Positions 41,770 through 50,568 of a stretch of 64,000 nucleotides of DNA are shown here, one piece after another. This stretch comes from Bacillota bacterium (lineage in GTDB: Bacteria; Bacillota; Sulfobacillia; Symbiobacteriales; Symbiobacteriaceae), in contig JAMNXV010000171.1 of assembly GCA_023623185.1 (NCBI GenBank), forward strand, positions 1 through 64,000, given 5' to 3'. The notes under the pieces are model-generated. The model saw nothing but the letters and a program-made list of their open reading frames with translations, had not been told where the DNA came from and made no database searches. Position 1 is the stretch's first letter. Each line of letters starts with the position of its first letter. The translations under genes were made by a program, and so were the position numbers.

Positions 41770-42342
41770 GTGTACGATGTCGCGATTGTGGGTGGAGGGC
41801 CCGCCGGTGCGAGCGCTGCGACGTTCACCGCCCGGGCCGGGCTGCAGACGCTGCTCCTGGATGCCGACCAGTCCATGACCCGCCGTGCCTGGATTCCCAA
41901 CCACCTGGGCTTCCCCGATGGGGTGTCGGGCCCCGATCTGGTGGACCTGGGCAAGCAGCAGGCCCAGACCGCCGGGGCCAACCTGGTGAAGGCCAAGGTG
42001 ACGGCCGTCCGCCGCGAGGGCGAGGGGTTCCGCCTGGAGACCGAGGGCGGGGAGACCTATGAGGCCCGTCAGGTGATCCTCTGCCTGGGCGCCAACTGCG
42101 AGCTGGCCCGGCAGGCGGGGGCGGAGATCGTCGAGGGGCCGGAGCCCCGCATCAAGGAGGTCGTCGCCGTGGACCGGGAGGGCCGGACCAGGGTCGAGGG
42201 CCTCTGGGCCGCCGGCACCTGCGCCGGCGTCAGCGTGCACACCATCATCACCGCCGGCGACGGGGCGCGGGTGGCCATCAACCTGGTCAGCGCGGTCAAG
42301 GGCGCCCGGCACGTGGACCACGAGGTCATCGCTTCCAACTGA
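41770..42342 (+). CDS. Short FAD-binding thioredoxin reductase-like protein
   Basis: 190 residues from GTG 41770 with AAAGGAGG eight bases before. It has the FAD loop VAIVGGGPAGASAA and the C-terminal GLWAAGTCAGVSVHTIITAGDGARVA, which correspond to the two ends of a thioredoxin reductase FAD domain. The NADPH domain and the CxxC redox pair are missing. Such short proteins exist, but their electron donor and acceptor are unknown. Confidence 0.8.
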   Translation: MYDVAIVGGGPAGASAATFTARAGLQTLLLDADQSMTRRAWIPNHLGFPDGVSGPDLVDLGKQQAQTAGANLVKAKVTAVRREGEGFRLETEGGETYEARQVILCLGANCELARQAGAEIVEGPEPRIKEVVAVDREGRTRVEGLWAAGTCAGVSVHTIITAGDGARVAINLVSAVKGARHVDHEVIASN

Positions 42343-42357
42343 AGCAGAAACGAGACA

Positions 42358-42396
42358 GCGGGCGGCTCCTGCCTGTGAGGGCTGGGAGCCGCCCGC
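42358..42396. terminator. Hairpin between convergent genes
   Basis: GCGGGCGGCTCC pairs with GGAGCCGCCCGC across 15 bases. It serves both the FAD gene and the leftward MFS gene; no T-run on either side. Confidence 0.6.
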
Positions 42397-42403
42397 CGCG
42401 CGG

Positions 42404-43600
42404 TTACGCCGTCTCCGCGCTGGGGTGCGGCGATGGCTCGCCCCAGGCCCGGCGGGTCCAGAGGTAGAACAGCAGGTAGACCGCCAGGGCCGAGGCGAAG
42501 GGGGCCCAGTCCTGCCACAGGTAGACCAGGCCCGCCCACGCCGGGGCGACGGTGCGCCCCAGGGCGTCAAACGCGCTCTGGATGCCCATGGTGATGCCCT
42601 GCTCCATGCGGGTGCGCCGGGAGAGGAGCGCCGTGATCAACGGGCGGATCAACGAGATCGCCAGGGTGATCAGGATCATGCCCAGGAAGACGGCGCCCAG
42701 CGAGCGGGCCACGATGAAGGCGGCCATGCCCGCCATGCCGGCGATGAGCGCCCACCGCACCGGCCGCTCATCGCCGAAGCGCCGGCTGGCCCAGTTCACC
42801 AGCAGCCCCTGAAAGAGGATGCCGGCGAGGCCCTGGACGGTGAACGCCAGCGAGGTGACCGCCTCGGAGTCGACCCCGAGCCGGTCCATCAGGAAGTAGC
42901 CGAGCATCGAGAACATGGTGGAGCCGCCGAACGTGCCGGCGAAGGCCAGCAGGAAGAGCAGCGCGTGGGGGCCGCCCAGGGCCATGCGCACGGCCTGGAC
43001 GCCCGAAAAGCCCTTTTCGCGGCCCTCGCGGCGGCTGCGGTGCGGCGGCTCGGGCAGCGCCAGGAGTGCGACGATCCAGTTGAAGCCGGCCACCGCCGCC
43101 GCCACCAGAATCGCCTCCCGGTAGTTCAGACCGGCCGCGGCCAGCATGCCGCCGGCCGTGGGGCCGCCGATGAACCCCAGGTTGATGGCCACGCCCACCA
43201 GCGCCATGCGCCCGGTCCGCTCCTCGGCGGGGGTGGTGTCGGCGATGTACGCCTGGGCAGTGGGGATGGTGGCCGCTGACAGCACCCCGCCCAGAAAGCG
43301 GGCCCCCAGGGCCAGCCAGATGTTCTGCGCGAGCGCGATCATGCCGAAGTGCAGGGCGTTGCCCAAGAGGCCCAAAAGCAGGACGGGCCGCCGCCCGATC
43401 CGGTCGCTGAGCGTGCCCCACAGCGGCGCAAACAGGAACTGGGCCCCTGCCCACACCGTGACCAGCAGCCCCATGTGCACGGAGCTGGCGCCCAGGTCCC
43501 GCGCGAAGAAGGGCAGAATCGGGACCATGATGCCGAAGCCCAGCATCACCTGGAACAGTGTGAACAGAAGAATGTGCTGCGCGCGCCGTCCCCCTCGCAC
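42404..43600 (-). CDS. MFS drug/metabolite exporter (TetA-like, 12 TM)
   Basis: 398 residues from GTG with GGGAGGGG upstream. Loop 2-3 motif A is GTLSDRIGRRPVLL, and motif C-like glycines are in NLGFIGGPTAGG. The layout fits the DHA1 family of proton-coupled exporters. The substrate cannot be told. A small membrane protein gene lies 33 bases upstream in the same direction. Confidence 0.87.
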   Translation of the reverse strand: MRGGRRAQHILLFTLFQVMLGFGIMVPILPFFARDLGASSVHMGLLVTVWAGAQFLFAPLWGTLSDRIGRRPVLLLGLLGNALHFGMIALAQNIWLALGARFLGGVLSAATIPTAQAYIADTTPAEERTGRMALVGVAINLGFIGGPTAGGMLAAAGLNYREAILVAAAVAGFNWIVALLALPEPPHRSRREGREKGFSGVQAVRMALGGPHALLFLLAFAGTFGGSTMFSMLGYFLMDRLGVDSEAVTSLAFTVQGLAGILFQGLLVNWASRRFGDERPVRWALIAGMAGMAAFIVARSLGAVFLGMILITLAISLIRPLITALLSRRTRMEQGITMGIQSAFDALGRTVAPAWAGLVYLWQDWAPFASALAVYLLFYLWTRRAWGEPSPHPSAETA

Positions 43601-43633
43601 GAAACCCCTCCCTGGAGCGCTGGCGGGCGTCCG

Positions 43634-43900
43634 TCAGCGCATCATCATCGTCGCGATGATGGAGAAGATCATCACCACAAAAAAGAAGCCCACCACCCAG
43701 ACCATGGACATACAGCCGGAGCGCAGCGCCGCGTCCTGTTCAGGCGTGCCCCGGTCGGCGTCGTCCCCCATCTCCTCCAGTTCCCGGAGCTCCCGCTCCG
43801 ACCACGTCTCGATGCGCTTTCGCGGCACGCGGCGCACCACGCGGAAGCGGCGCGCCCGCTCCTGCGCGGGAGACTGCTCCCCCTTCTGATCCCTAGTCAT
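43634..43900 (-). CDS. Small single-span membrane protein
   Basis: 88 residues. A very basic/acidic cytoplasmic part (RARRFRVVRRVPRKR, then ERELRELEEMGDDAD) is followed by one C-terminal membrane span and a Met-rich end (MMMR). GAGGTG precedes the ATG. It probably belongs to the MFS transcript. No family recognised. Confidence 0.6.
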   Translation of the reverse strand: MTRDQKGEQSPAQERARRFRVVRRVPRKRIETWSERELRELEEMGDDADRGTPEQDAALRSGCMSMVWVVGFFFVVMIFSIIATMMMR

Positions 43901-44065
43901 CTTTCTTGCTTCACCTCGCCGCTTCGTTGCGGGTACTCTTGCAGCTGTGGCCGCCCGGTCCTGCCGGAAGCGGGGGGCGGTGCCCTGCCCCTATGCTTAG
44001 GACGAGGAGGGTGCGACGGCAGGTTCGCACGCGGCGTCGGCGCACCTGCGGCCGACGGGAAGTCG

Positions 44066-44102
44066 AACGCCCCGGACCCGGGTTGCCGGGTGCCGGGGCG
44101 TT
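44066..44102. terminator. Two-tier hairpin terminator
   Basis: AACGCCCCGG pairs with CCGGGGCGTT and, inside, ACCCGG with CCGGGT around a GTTG loop. It probably ends the leftward gene at 44123-45013. The rest of the 43901-44122 gap shows no gene. Confidence 0.6.
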
Positions 44103-44122
44103 GTGGTCGGGGCAGCTCCGCC

Positions 44123-45013
44123 TCAGCGGGACGGGGCCATCGGGGGACGGTACAGGTCGGTGGGATCGAACCGCAGCACGGGGCCATAGACCATGGCGGG
44201 GCTCGGGTTCGTGACCGGGCCGGTCCCGGTGCCGACGAACGCGGCGATGGTGACGCTGGGGCCGGCGAAGTCCGAGACGGCGGCCAGCGGCCGGGTGACC
44301 AGGTAGCCCTCCCCACGGGGCAGCGGGGTCACCTCGCTGGCCAGGAAGCCGAACGGCCTGTCCGGCACCACCTCGAACAGCGCCCAGCTCAGCTTGAAGC
44401 CCTCGCTGGCAGCGGCGTCGCGCACCCGCCGGGCTGCGGCGGTGAGCCAGCGGGTCAGCTCGTCCTCGTAGTCCTGCGCCGCGGTGAGCCAGTTGTTGTA
44501 CTCGGCGATCTTGATGATGCCCACCAGCATGGTGTCGTAGTTGATGTCGCGGGCCAGCTGATAGTCCACGTGAAACCACTCGCGCCCGCCGGCCGTGAAC
44601 GTGTTGAACTCGCTCGCCAGCACCGTGCGGGCCTCGACCAGGGTCCTGACCTCCGCCACCGCCGGGCCGGCCGCTGAAGGGGCGGGCACCGTGTAGGTGG
44701 CGTCGTCCACCGGAGGCGGCAGCAGGACCGCGGTTTCGGCGGCGGTTGACGCGTCCGGATCGGACGGGTCGCCCGGGCCCGGACCCTGCCAGGGGGACGG
44801 CGGCGACGGGGCGTCGGCGGGCGCCGAGGGCTCCTGCTCCGGTGGGGCGGGGACCACGATCTCCTCAGCGGGGGCGGCCCACGGCCCGTAGGCGGAGGCA
44901 GCGACCCCGACGACCAGCCCCAGCGCCAGCGCGGCCGGCGCGAAGGCCCACACCGCCCACCGAGGCAGGCTCCGGGGCGCGGGCGGTTCGGGGCGATGAG
45001 CGTGCTGGTACAA
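44123..45013 (-). CDS. Membrane-anchored protein of unknown function
   Basis: 296 residues. A Pro/Arg-rich cytoplasmic start, one membrane span near 18-42, a long Pro/Ala/Ser/Asp linker to about residue 115, then an external domain of about 180 residues with REWFHVDYQLARDINYDTMLV-type sequence (aromatic and acidic) and TRWLTAAARRVRDAAASEG. No family is recognised. It is divergent from the Wzy-like gene, 65 bp apart. Confidence 0.65.
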   Translation of the reverse strand: MYQHAHRPEPPAPRSLPRWAVWAFAPAALALGLVVGVAASAYGPWAAPAEEIVVPAPPEQEPSAPADAPSPPSPWQGPGPGDPSDPDASTAAETAVLLPPPVDDATYTVPAPSAAGPAVAEVRTLVEARTVLASEFNTFTAGGREWFHVDYQLARDINYDTMLVGIIKIAEYNNWLTAAQDYEDELTRWLTAAARRVRDAAASEGFKLSWALFEVVPDRPFGFLASEVTPLPRGEGYLVTRPLAAVSDFAGPSVTIAAFVGTGTGPVTNPSPAMVYGPVLRFDPTDLYRPPMAPSR

Positions 45014-45078
45014 AACCGCTCCCTCCGTTTCTTGTAGAGCCGTAGGCGTTGCGGGCCGCCGCGGCGAATGGAGAATGC

Positions 45079-47034
45079 ATGGTGAGAAGAGACGTTCTTG
45101 GGTTGGTCGTTCTGATCGGCCTGGGGGCGGGCGCGTTCTGGGACGGCCTCTACGCCCCCGGCCAGCAGATGCTGGCCGCGGCCCTGGCTGCGCTGTTCGC
45201 CCTGGCTGCCCCGGCCGTCGCGCTGGAGCGGACCGAGTGGGCGGCCCTGCTGCTGATGCTGGCCGGGGCCGCCGGCAGCCTCGCGCGCCCGGCGGCCGCC
45301 GGGGCCGCGGCGCACGGGCCCGTCGTGGCCCTGGGCTGGATCCTCGCGCTGGTGGCCGGCCGGGCCTGCCGGATGCGCCGGCCCGGTGAAGCCGAGGCGG
45401 CGCTCAGCCGCTTCTGGGCGGTGACAGGCGCCCTCATGGCTTTCGGCGGCCTGCTGCTCATCTCCTTCACCCCGCCGCACCACTCGGGCCGGCTGGCCTC
45501 GTTCCTGGGATATCCCATCGCCGTGGGCATGCTGGGGCTGCTGGGGCTGGCCGGATCGCTGCCCGATCTGGCCGCCGGCCGCACCTGGGCCGCGGCGCTT
45601 GCCCTGGGATGTGGCCTGGGGCTGCTGCTTTCGGGGTCCCGGGGAGTCTGGCTGGCCGCGCTGCTGCTGGCCGCCTTCCTCTGGTGGGCGGCCCGGCCGC
45701 TTGTGCTCGCCTCGCTGCCCCGGACCGGACGGGTGCTTGGCGCGGCGCTGGCGGCAACGGTCTGGGCGGTCCCGGCGGTGGAGGCGCACGACGCAGTCCG
45801 ATTGTGGCTCGTGGTTCTGCCCGCCCTATTGACGGTCCTTGTGAGCGAACAGTTTCAACATGTGCGGGCCGTGCGCCGGGGATTCGCGGTGGCCGTTGCG
45901 GCGGCCCTGCTGACCGCCCCCGGCTGGGGCTGGCTCTGGGGCCGCGCCTCCACCGTGCCGCTGACCGACACGTCGTCGGCCGAGCGGATGGCGTTTCTGC
46001 GGGACGGCCTCTCGCTGGCCGCGGACCTGCCCTGGGGCGCGGGCTACCGGGCGTGGGCGGCCCTGCACCTGCAGGCGGCCAGCTACGGTTACTACTCGGC
46101 CGAGGTCCACTCGGCCCTGCTGGACATCGCACTCTCTTTCGGCTGGGCCGGCGCGGCGGGCTTTGCGCTGCTCGCGGCGCGCTTTCTCCTGGGACTGCGC
46201 TTCGCCCGGCGCTGGAGCTGGGCGCAAACCGCTCTGCACGGGGGCCTGGGGGCGCTGGTCGTACACGCGCTGGTGGACTGGGATCTGAGCTACGCCCTCT
46301 TTGCCTTCCCGCTGTGGTTCGGCTTCGGTCTTGCGGGCGATCCGTCCGGGGGGACGGGACTGCAGGGCATCCCGCCGGGCCAGGCAGGCCAACCGTCCGG
46401 TGGGCAGCGGGCGCAACCCCGGCTTCCCTGGCCCCGGGCGCTGACCGTGTTTCTGGCGGGCATTGTCCTGGCCGGGGCGGTCCTGCTGGGGACCGGCGAC
46501 GGGCTGACGGAGCTGGCTGCCCGCAGCCTCCGGCAGGGGGCGCCGGGGGCGGCCCTTCGGCACGCGGGCGCGGCCGCTGCCCTCACGCCGTGGAATGACG
46601 CGGCTCACGCCTGGCGGGGAGCGGCCCTCTCGCAGCTGGGCCGGGGCCACGAGGCGCTCGCCGCGCTGGCACGGGCCCGTGAGCTCGGTCCCAACGAGCC
46701 CTGGTACGCGCAGCTGGCCGCGCTGGAGCTGGGGAAGCAGGGACGGTGGGCCGAGGCGGCCGCGGCGTGGGCCGAATACGTGCGGCTCTGGCCGTGGGAG
46801 GCGGAGGCGTACGCTGAGGCGATCGCTGCTCACCTCACCTATATGGACGCGGCCGAAGGGGCCGGCGATCGCGAGGCCGCGGTCCTGCTGGCCGAGAGCG
46901 GCCAGCGGCTGCTCGCGGCGATGGAGCGGCAGAAGGCCCGGGAGCCCGCCGGCGCGCCCCGGCGGGGGATGGACGTGGACCGGCCGGTCTTCGCCGAGGC
47001 CCGTGAGCGCTTTGCCGCCGTGCTGGCGCGCTGA
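45079..47034 (+). CDS. O-antigen ligase/polymerase-like membrane protein with C-terminal TPRs
   Basis: 651 residues. About ten to twelve hydrophobic segments cover residues 1-400, and a large external loop carries LADLPWGAGYRAWAA and HSALLDIALSFGWAGA, the Wzy_C-type motif. Residues 480-640 form two or three TPR-like helix pairs (AWRGAALSQLGRGHEALAAL; WYAQLAALELGKQGRWAEAAAAW). Such proteins ligate or polymerise surface glycans. It is a single gene without other polysaccharide genes nearby. ATG 45079 follows a modest GGAGA. Confidence 0.8.
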   Translation: MVRRDVLGLVVLIGLGAGAFWDGLYAPGQQMLAAALAALFALAAPAVALERTEWAALLLMLAGAAGSLARPAAAGAAAHGPVVALGWILALVAGRACRMRRPGEAEAALSRFWAVTGALMAFGGLLLISFTPPHHSGRLASFLGYPIAVGMLGLLGLAGSLPDLAAGRTWAAALALGCGLGLLLSGSRGVWLAALLLAAFLWWAARPLVLASLPRTGRVLGAALAATVWAVPAVEAHDAVRLWLVVLPALLTVLVSEQFQHVRAVRRGFAVAVAAALLTAPGWGWLWGRASTVPLTDTSSAERMAFLRDGLSLAADLPWGAGYRAWAALHLQAASYGYYSAEVHSALLDIALSFGWAGAAGFALLAARFLLGLRFARRWSWAQTALHGGLGALVVHALVDWDLSYALFAFPLWFGFGLAGDPSGGTGLQGIPPGQAGQPSGGQRAQPRLPWPRALTVFLAGIVLAGAVLLGTGDGLTELAARSLRQGAPGAALRHAGAAAALTPWNDAAHAWRGAALSQLGRGHEALAALARARELGPNEPWYAQLAALELGKQGRWAEAAAAWAEYVRLWPWEAEAYAEAIAAHLTYMDAAEGAGDREAAVLLAESGQRLLAAMERQKAREPAGAPRRGMDVDRPVFAEARERFAAVLAR

Positions 47035-47075
47035 TGCGCCGCACTGGGGCGGCGCACCGTTCTGCAGATGTTCCG

Positions 47076-47190
47076 TTTGAATGCGGGCGGTCTGTCCGCC
47101 CCTCAGCCGTGGTGTTTGGATGCGGGGGCCTGTCCGCCCCTCAGCCGTGGTGTTTGGATGCGGGGGCCTCTGCGCACCTCAGCCGTCACG
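47076..47190. repeat. 38-bp tandem repeat, three copies
   Basis: Units TTTGGATGCGGGGGCCTGTC plus CGCCCCTCAGCCGTGGTG start at 47076 (39 bp), 47115 and 47153. The third copy includes the stop codon of the leftward XRE gene, and the XRE 3' coding end resembles a decayed fourth copy. Confidence 0.85.
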
Positions 47191-47871
47191 TTTGGCGGCG
47201 GCCGGGCCCTCTGCCGCCAGCTCGCCGTGCTGCAGGATGAGCAGGTCGATGGCCATCTCCAGCACGTCGGGCCGGATGCCGGCGGCGGCGGCCTTTTCGA
47301 TGATCCGGGCGTAGGCGGCCAGGCGCGCCGGCGGGATGCTGGCCGTCAGCTGACCGACGTAGCCGGCCATGAACCAGTGGGCGGGGATGGCGGTGAGCTG
47401 CTCCAGCCGCTCGGCCATGGCCGCCACCTGGTCATCGGTCAGCGCCAGGTCGCCCGGGCCCGCCAGCCGGCGCAGCTCCTCGACGGAGAGCGAGAGCCGG
47501 TCGGCCAGGGTTTCCGGGGGGAACTCCGCGGGGTACTCGGACATCAGAAATTGGAGCACCAGGCGAAGGCGGGTGAGCGGTGAGGCGAAGTAGAGGCGGC
47601 CCCGATCTTCGGGCGGAAGCCTGCGCAGGGCCCCCTCGAACTCGCGGTGCGGGTCGCGGCCGGTGAGCAGGTACTCCACGGTGACACCGTACCCGTCCGC
47701 GATCTTGCGCAGGGTTGAGTTCAGGCTGGCGCTGGCTTGCCCGGATTCCAGCCGGCCGATGGTCGTGTGGCTGACGCCGGTGCGGGCAGCGGCCTGACGC
47801 AGCGAGTCGCCGTGCGCCGCCCGCAGGGCGGCGATGCGCCGACCGATCTGCCAAGGGTTGCTCTTGCTCAT
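47179..47871 (-). CDS. XRE-family helix-turn-helix regulator
   Basis: 230 residues. HTH_3 domain at about 8-70 (IGRRIAALRAAHGDSLRQAAARTG, then SHTTIGRLESGQ, YGVTVEYLLTG). The C-terminal 150 residues are helical with no recognised ligand domain. The divergent neighbour is an aldo/keto reductase gene. The last residues (AAEGPAAAKRDG) lie at the edge of the 38-bp repeat array. Confidence 0.85.
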   Translation of the reverse strand: MSKSNPWQIGRRIAALRAAHGDSLRQAAARTGVSHTTIGRLESGQASASLNSTLRKIADGYGVTVEYLLTGRDPHREFEGALRRLPPEDRGRLYFASPLTRLRLVLQFLMSEYPAEFPPETLADRLSLSVEELRRLAGPGDLALTDDQVAAMAERLEQLTAIPAHWFMAGYVGQLTASIPPARLAAYARIIEKAAAAGIRPDVLEMAIDLLILQHGELAAEGPAAAKRDG

Positions 47872-48021
47872 ACATCACCCATCCTTCGCAACTGCTTGTC
47901 CCCCCCGGTGTGCCGCCGCGCGTTCACCCCTCTTAAACAATATTGAAGATATAAAGAGAAAAACGTCAAGCCAGGGCCGGCCAAATGCGCGTCTGATCCG
48001 GAGATTGAATAGGCCGGCTTG

Positions 48022-48030
48022 TGTTATACT
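48022..48030 (+). promoter_or_regulatory. Extended -10 promoter of the aldo/keto reductase gene
   Basis: TGT followed by TATACT, about 50 bases before the ATG. The AT-rich stretch at 47935-47970 between the divergent genes probably holds the XRE promoter (TTGACG on the minus strand) but its -10 is unclear. Confidence 0.5.
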
Positions 48031-48078
48031 GAGCATGGCCCTGTAAACAAATCCCACGGGAAAGGTGTGGTGCGAGCT

Positions 48079-49047
48079 ATGGAGTACCGCCGACTGGGAT
48101 CGAGCGGCCTGAAGCTGAGCGAGATCTCCCTGGGCAGCTGGCTGACCTACGGCACCCGGGTGGAGGCGGAGGCCGCCAAGGCCTGCATCCGAACAGCTTA
48201 CGAGCATGGCATCAACCACTTCGACTGCGCCGTGGTCTACGGAGCAGAGCCGCACCAGGCCGAGGAGGTCGTGGGCGAGGCCCTCCGCGAATTTCCGCGT
48301 CATACCTACACCGTGACCTCCAAGGTGTTCTGGAAGGTCGGCCCTTCCACTTACGACCAGGGGCTCTCCCGCAAGCATCTCATCGAGCGGGTCGAGATGA
48401 GCCTGAAGGCGATGAAGCTGGACTATATCGACATATACTATGCACACCGTTTCGATCCGGACACCGACCTGGAGGAGACCCTGCGGGCCTTTGACGACCT
48501 GGTGGCCCAGGGGAAGATCCTCTACTACGGCTTCTCGATGTGGTCGGCGGCCCAGATCGAGCGCGCGGCCGCCATCGTGGACAAGCGGAACCTGCGGCGT
48601 CCGGTGGTGAGCCAGCCGCTGTACAACATGCTGGACCGGAGCATCGAGAAGGAGATCATGCCGATCTGCGCCCGGGAGGGCATCGGGCAGGTCGTGTACT
48701 CCCCCCTGGCCCAGGGCGTGCTGACCGGCAAGTACAAGCCGGGCATGCCGCTGCCTGAGGGCAGCCGGGGCGCCGATCCCGAACTCGGCAAGGGCATGCA
48801 GCGCCGCTACCTCTCGGACAATGAACTGCTGGAGCGCATCCAGCAGCTTCGACCCATCGCCGAGCGGAACGGGCTGACCATGGCGCAGCTGGCCCTGGCC
48901 TGGGTGCTGCGCCGGCCCGAGGTGACCTCGGCCCTGATCGGCGCCAGCCGCCCGGAGCAGGTGGTGGAGAACGTGAAGGCCGCCGGCGTGAAGCTGCCGG
49001 AGGAGGACCTGAAGGAGATCGACGCGCTGCTGGGGTTTGCCGAGTAG
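48079..49047 (+). CDS. Aldo/keto reductase (AKR6/Kvbeta or Tas-like)
   Basis: 322 residues. Starts MEYRRLGSSGLKLSEISLG. Catalytic Asp and Tyr are in HFDCAVVYG, Lys in VTSKVFW, and His in IYYAHRFDPD. The C-terminal NADPH-binding part is ALIGASRPEQVVENV. It reduces aldehydes or ketones with NADPH; substrate unknown. No strong ribosome site at the ATG, but the protein start fits the family. Confidence 0.9.
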   Translation: MEYRRLGSSGLKLSEISLGSWLTYGTRVEAEAAKACIRTAYEHGINHFDCAVVYGAEPHQAEEVVGEALREFPRHTYTVTSKVFWKVGPSTYDQGLSRKHLIERVEMSLKAMKLDYIDIYYAHRFDPDTDLEETLRAFDDLVAQGKILYYGFSMWSAAQIERAAAIVDKRNLRRPVVSQPLYNMLDRSIEKEIMPICAREGIGQVVYSPLAQGVLTGKYKPGMPLPEGSRGADPELGKGMQRRYLSDNELLERIQQLRPIAERNGLTMAQLALAWVLRRPEVTSALIGASRPEQVVENVKAAGVKLPEEDLKEIDALLGFAE

Positions 49048-49123
49048 CGCAGTCCCGGCACGCGTCGCCCCTGCATGCGCTGCCGCTCGGGCCGTCTCTG
49101 CGCCCGGTCCGCGTACAGTCGCG

Positions 49124-49215
49124 GGCCGGGCGTTCCGCATACCGTCCACGTGCAGCTGTGGCCGGGCGTTTCGCATGCGTTTCATGTGCAGCTGCGGGCG
49201 GGCTTTCCGCATCCG
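49124..49215. repeat. 36-bp tandem repeat, about 2.6 copies
   Basis: Units begin GGCCGGGCGTTxCGCAT at 49124 and 49160 and a degenerate third at 49196. They contain xxGTGCAGCTGxGG. The preceding 49048-49123 stretch carries further decayed fragments. The period equals that of the array at 40224. Confidence 0.8.
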
Positions 49216-49286
49216 GGCAGGGATCGTGGGTTTCAACCCAGAAATTTCGGGGACGACACAGATTCCGTCGCAGAAGGAGGCCCCCG

Positions 49287-50504
49287 ATGGACCAGATCGA
49301 CCGCGAACGACTGAAAGAAGTGCTGCAGTTCATCCGCAGCCACGTGCCCCGGGCCGTGCTGAACAGCCTGGAGGCGGAACTGGCCATCATTGAGCAATAC
49401 ATCGTCAATGCCAGAGCGCCCCGGATTGCCCTTGTGGGCAGGCGGGGCTCGGGCAAGTCCAGCCTGGTCAACGCCGTCTTCGGCGAGCCCCTGGCCGAGA
49501 CCGGTGCGGTCCTCTCCACCACGACGGCGGGCACCTGGTACCAGTACGAGGGGCCGAACGGGTCGCTGGAGGTGCTGGACACCCGCGGCCTGGGCGAGGG
49601 GGAACGCCCGGAGGGCGCCACCGAGGAAGACGCGGTGGCCGAGAACCTGAAGGCGGTGCGCGACCGCTGCCCCGACGCGATCCTCTTCCTGATCAAGGCG
49701 GCCGACGTCGACGTATGGATCAACGAGGACCTGGAGCGGGTGGCCGCCCTGCGGGGGGCCATCTCCCGGCGGCACGGGTTCGAGCCGCCGGTGATCGGCG
49801 TGCTGACCCAGGTGGACCTGCTGGCCCCAGCCGACGTGGCGGAGCCTCCGTACGACGATCCGGAGAAGCAGGCCAACATCGCGCTGGCCCGGGAGAAGCT
49901 GGCGGAGCGGATGGCGCGGGCGTTGGACCGGCCGATCCGGGTCTTCGCCACCTCCGCGTACATGCGCTACCGGGACGGCGAGCTGGTGGTGGACCGCCGG
50001 TGGGGGATCGACGAGCTGGTGACCTACCTGGTGGAGACCCTGCCCGGCGAGGCGCAGCTCACCATGGGGCGGGTGGCCGGGGTCAGGCAGGCCCAGACCA
50101 AGATCGCCGCGGCCCTCATCCAGTCCACCGCCTCGGCGGCCGGCGCCCTGGCGGCGACGCCGATTCCCCTGGCAGACATGCCCATCCTCACGGGCATGCA
50201 GGTGCTGATGGTCACCGGCATCGCCTACCTGGCGGGGCGGCGGCTCTCGCGGGAGGCGGCCCTGGAGTTCATCGGCGCCCTGGGGGTGAACGTGGGCGCG
50301 GGCTTCGCCCTGCGCGAGCTGGCCCGGGGGCTCTCCAAGTGGCTGCTGCCCGGCGGCGGCTCCCTGATCTCGGCCGGCGTGGCCTACTGGGGCACCTACG
50401 CCCTCGGGCAGGCCGCGGTGGCCTACTACGTTGAGAACCAGCCGATCGAGGCCGCCCGGAAGCTGCTGGAGCAGGGCAGGGATAAAATCTTAAGGAAGCC
50501 GTAA
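49287..50504 (+). CDS. GTPase with C-terminal DUF697 domain
   Basis: 405 residues, AAGGAGG six bases before the ATG. G1 is GRRGSGKSSL, a G2 Thr lies in STTTAGT, G3 is LDTRGLG and G4 is LTQVDLL. After residue 270 come two hydrophobic stretches (IPLADMPILTGMQVLMVTGI) of the YcjF/DUF697 type. These GTPases associate with membranes; their role is poorly known. The stop codon lies inside the response-regulator box of the next promoter. Confidence 0.85.
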   Translation: MDQIDRERLKEVLQFIRSHVPRAVLNSLEAELAIIEQYIVNARAPRIALVGRRGSGKSSLVNAVFGEPLAETGAVLSTTTAGTWYQYEGPNGSLEVLDTRGLGEGERPEGATEEDAVAENLKAVRDRCPDAILFLIKAADVDVWINEDLERVAALRGAISRRHGFEPPVIGVLTQVDLLAPADVAEPPYDDPEKQANIALAREKLAERMARALDRPIRVFATSAYMRYRDGELVVDRRWGIDELVTYLVETLPGEAQLTMGRVAGVRQAQTKIAAALIQSTASAAGALAATPIPLADMPILTGMQVLMVTGIAYLAGRRLSREAALEFIGALGVNVGAGFALRELARGLSKWLLPGGGSLISAGVAYWGTYALGQAAVAYYVENQPIEAARKLLEQGRDKILRKP

Positions 50505-50507
50505 GAT
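50489..50507 (+). promoter_or_regulatory. Direct-repeat box upstream of the response regulator gene
   Basis: CTTAAG-GAAGC-CGTAAG-AT: two hexamers 11 bp apart, as bound by OmpR/WalR-type regulators. The same 19-bp box with two changes precedes the M23 peptidase gene (53187-53205). In both cases a CGGTAxGxT -10-like element lies exactly 50 bp downstream of the box start. Confidence 0.65.
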
Positions 50508-50568
50508 TTACGTTGCGCCCGCTGTAAGAACCAGGCGGTAGGCTGGAGGCAGGATGGGGTGACGGTCG

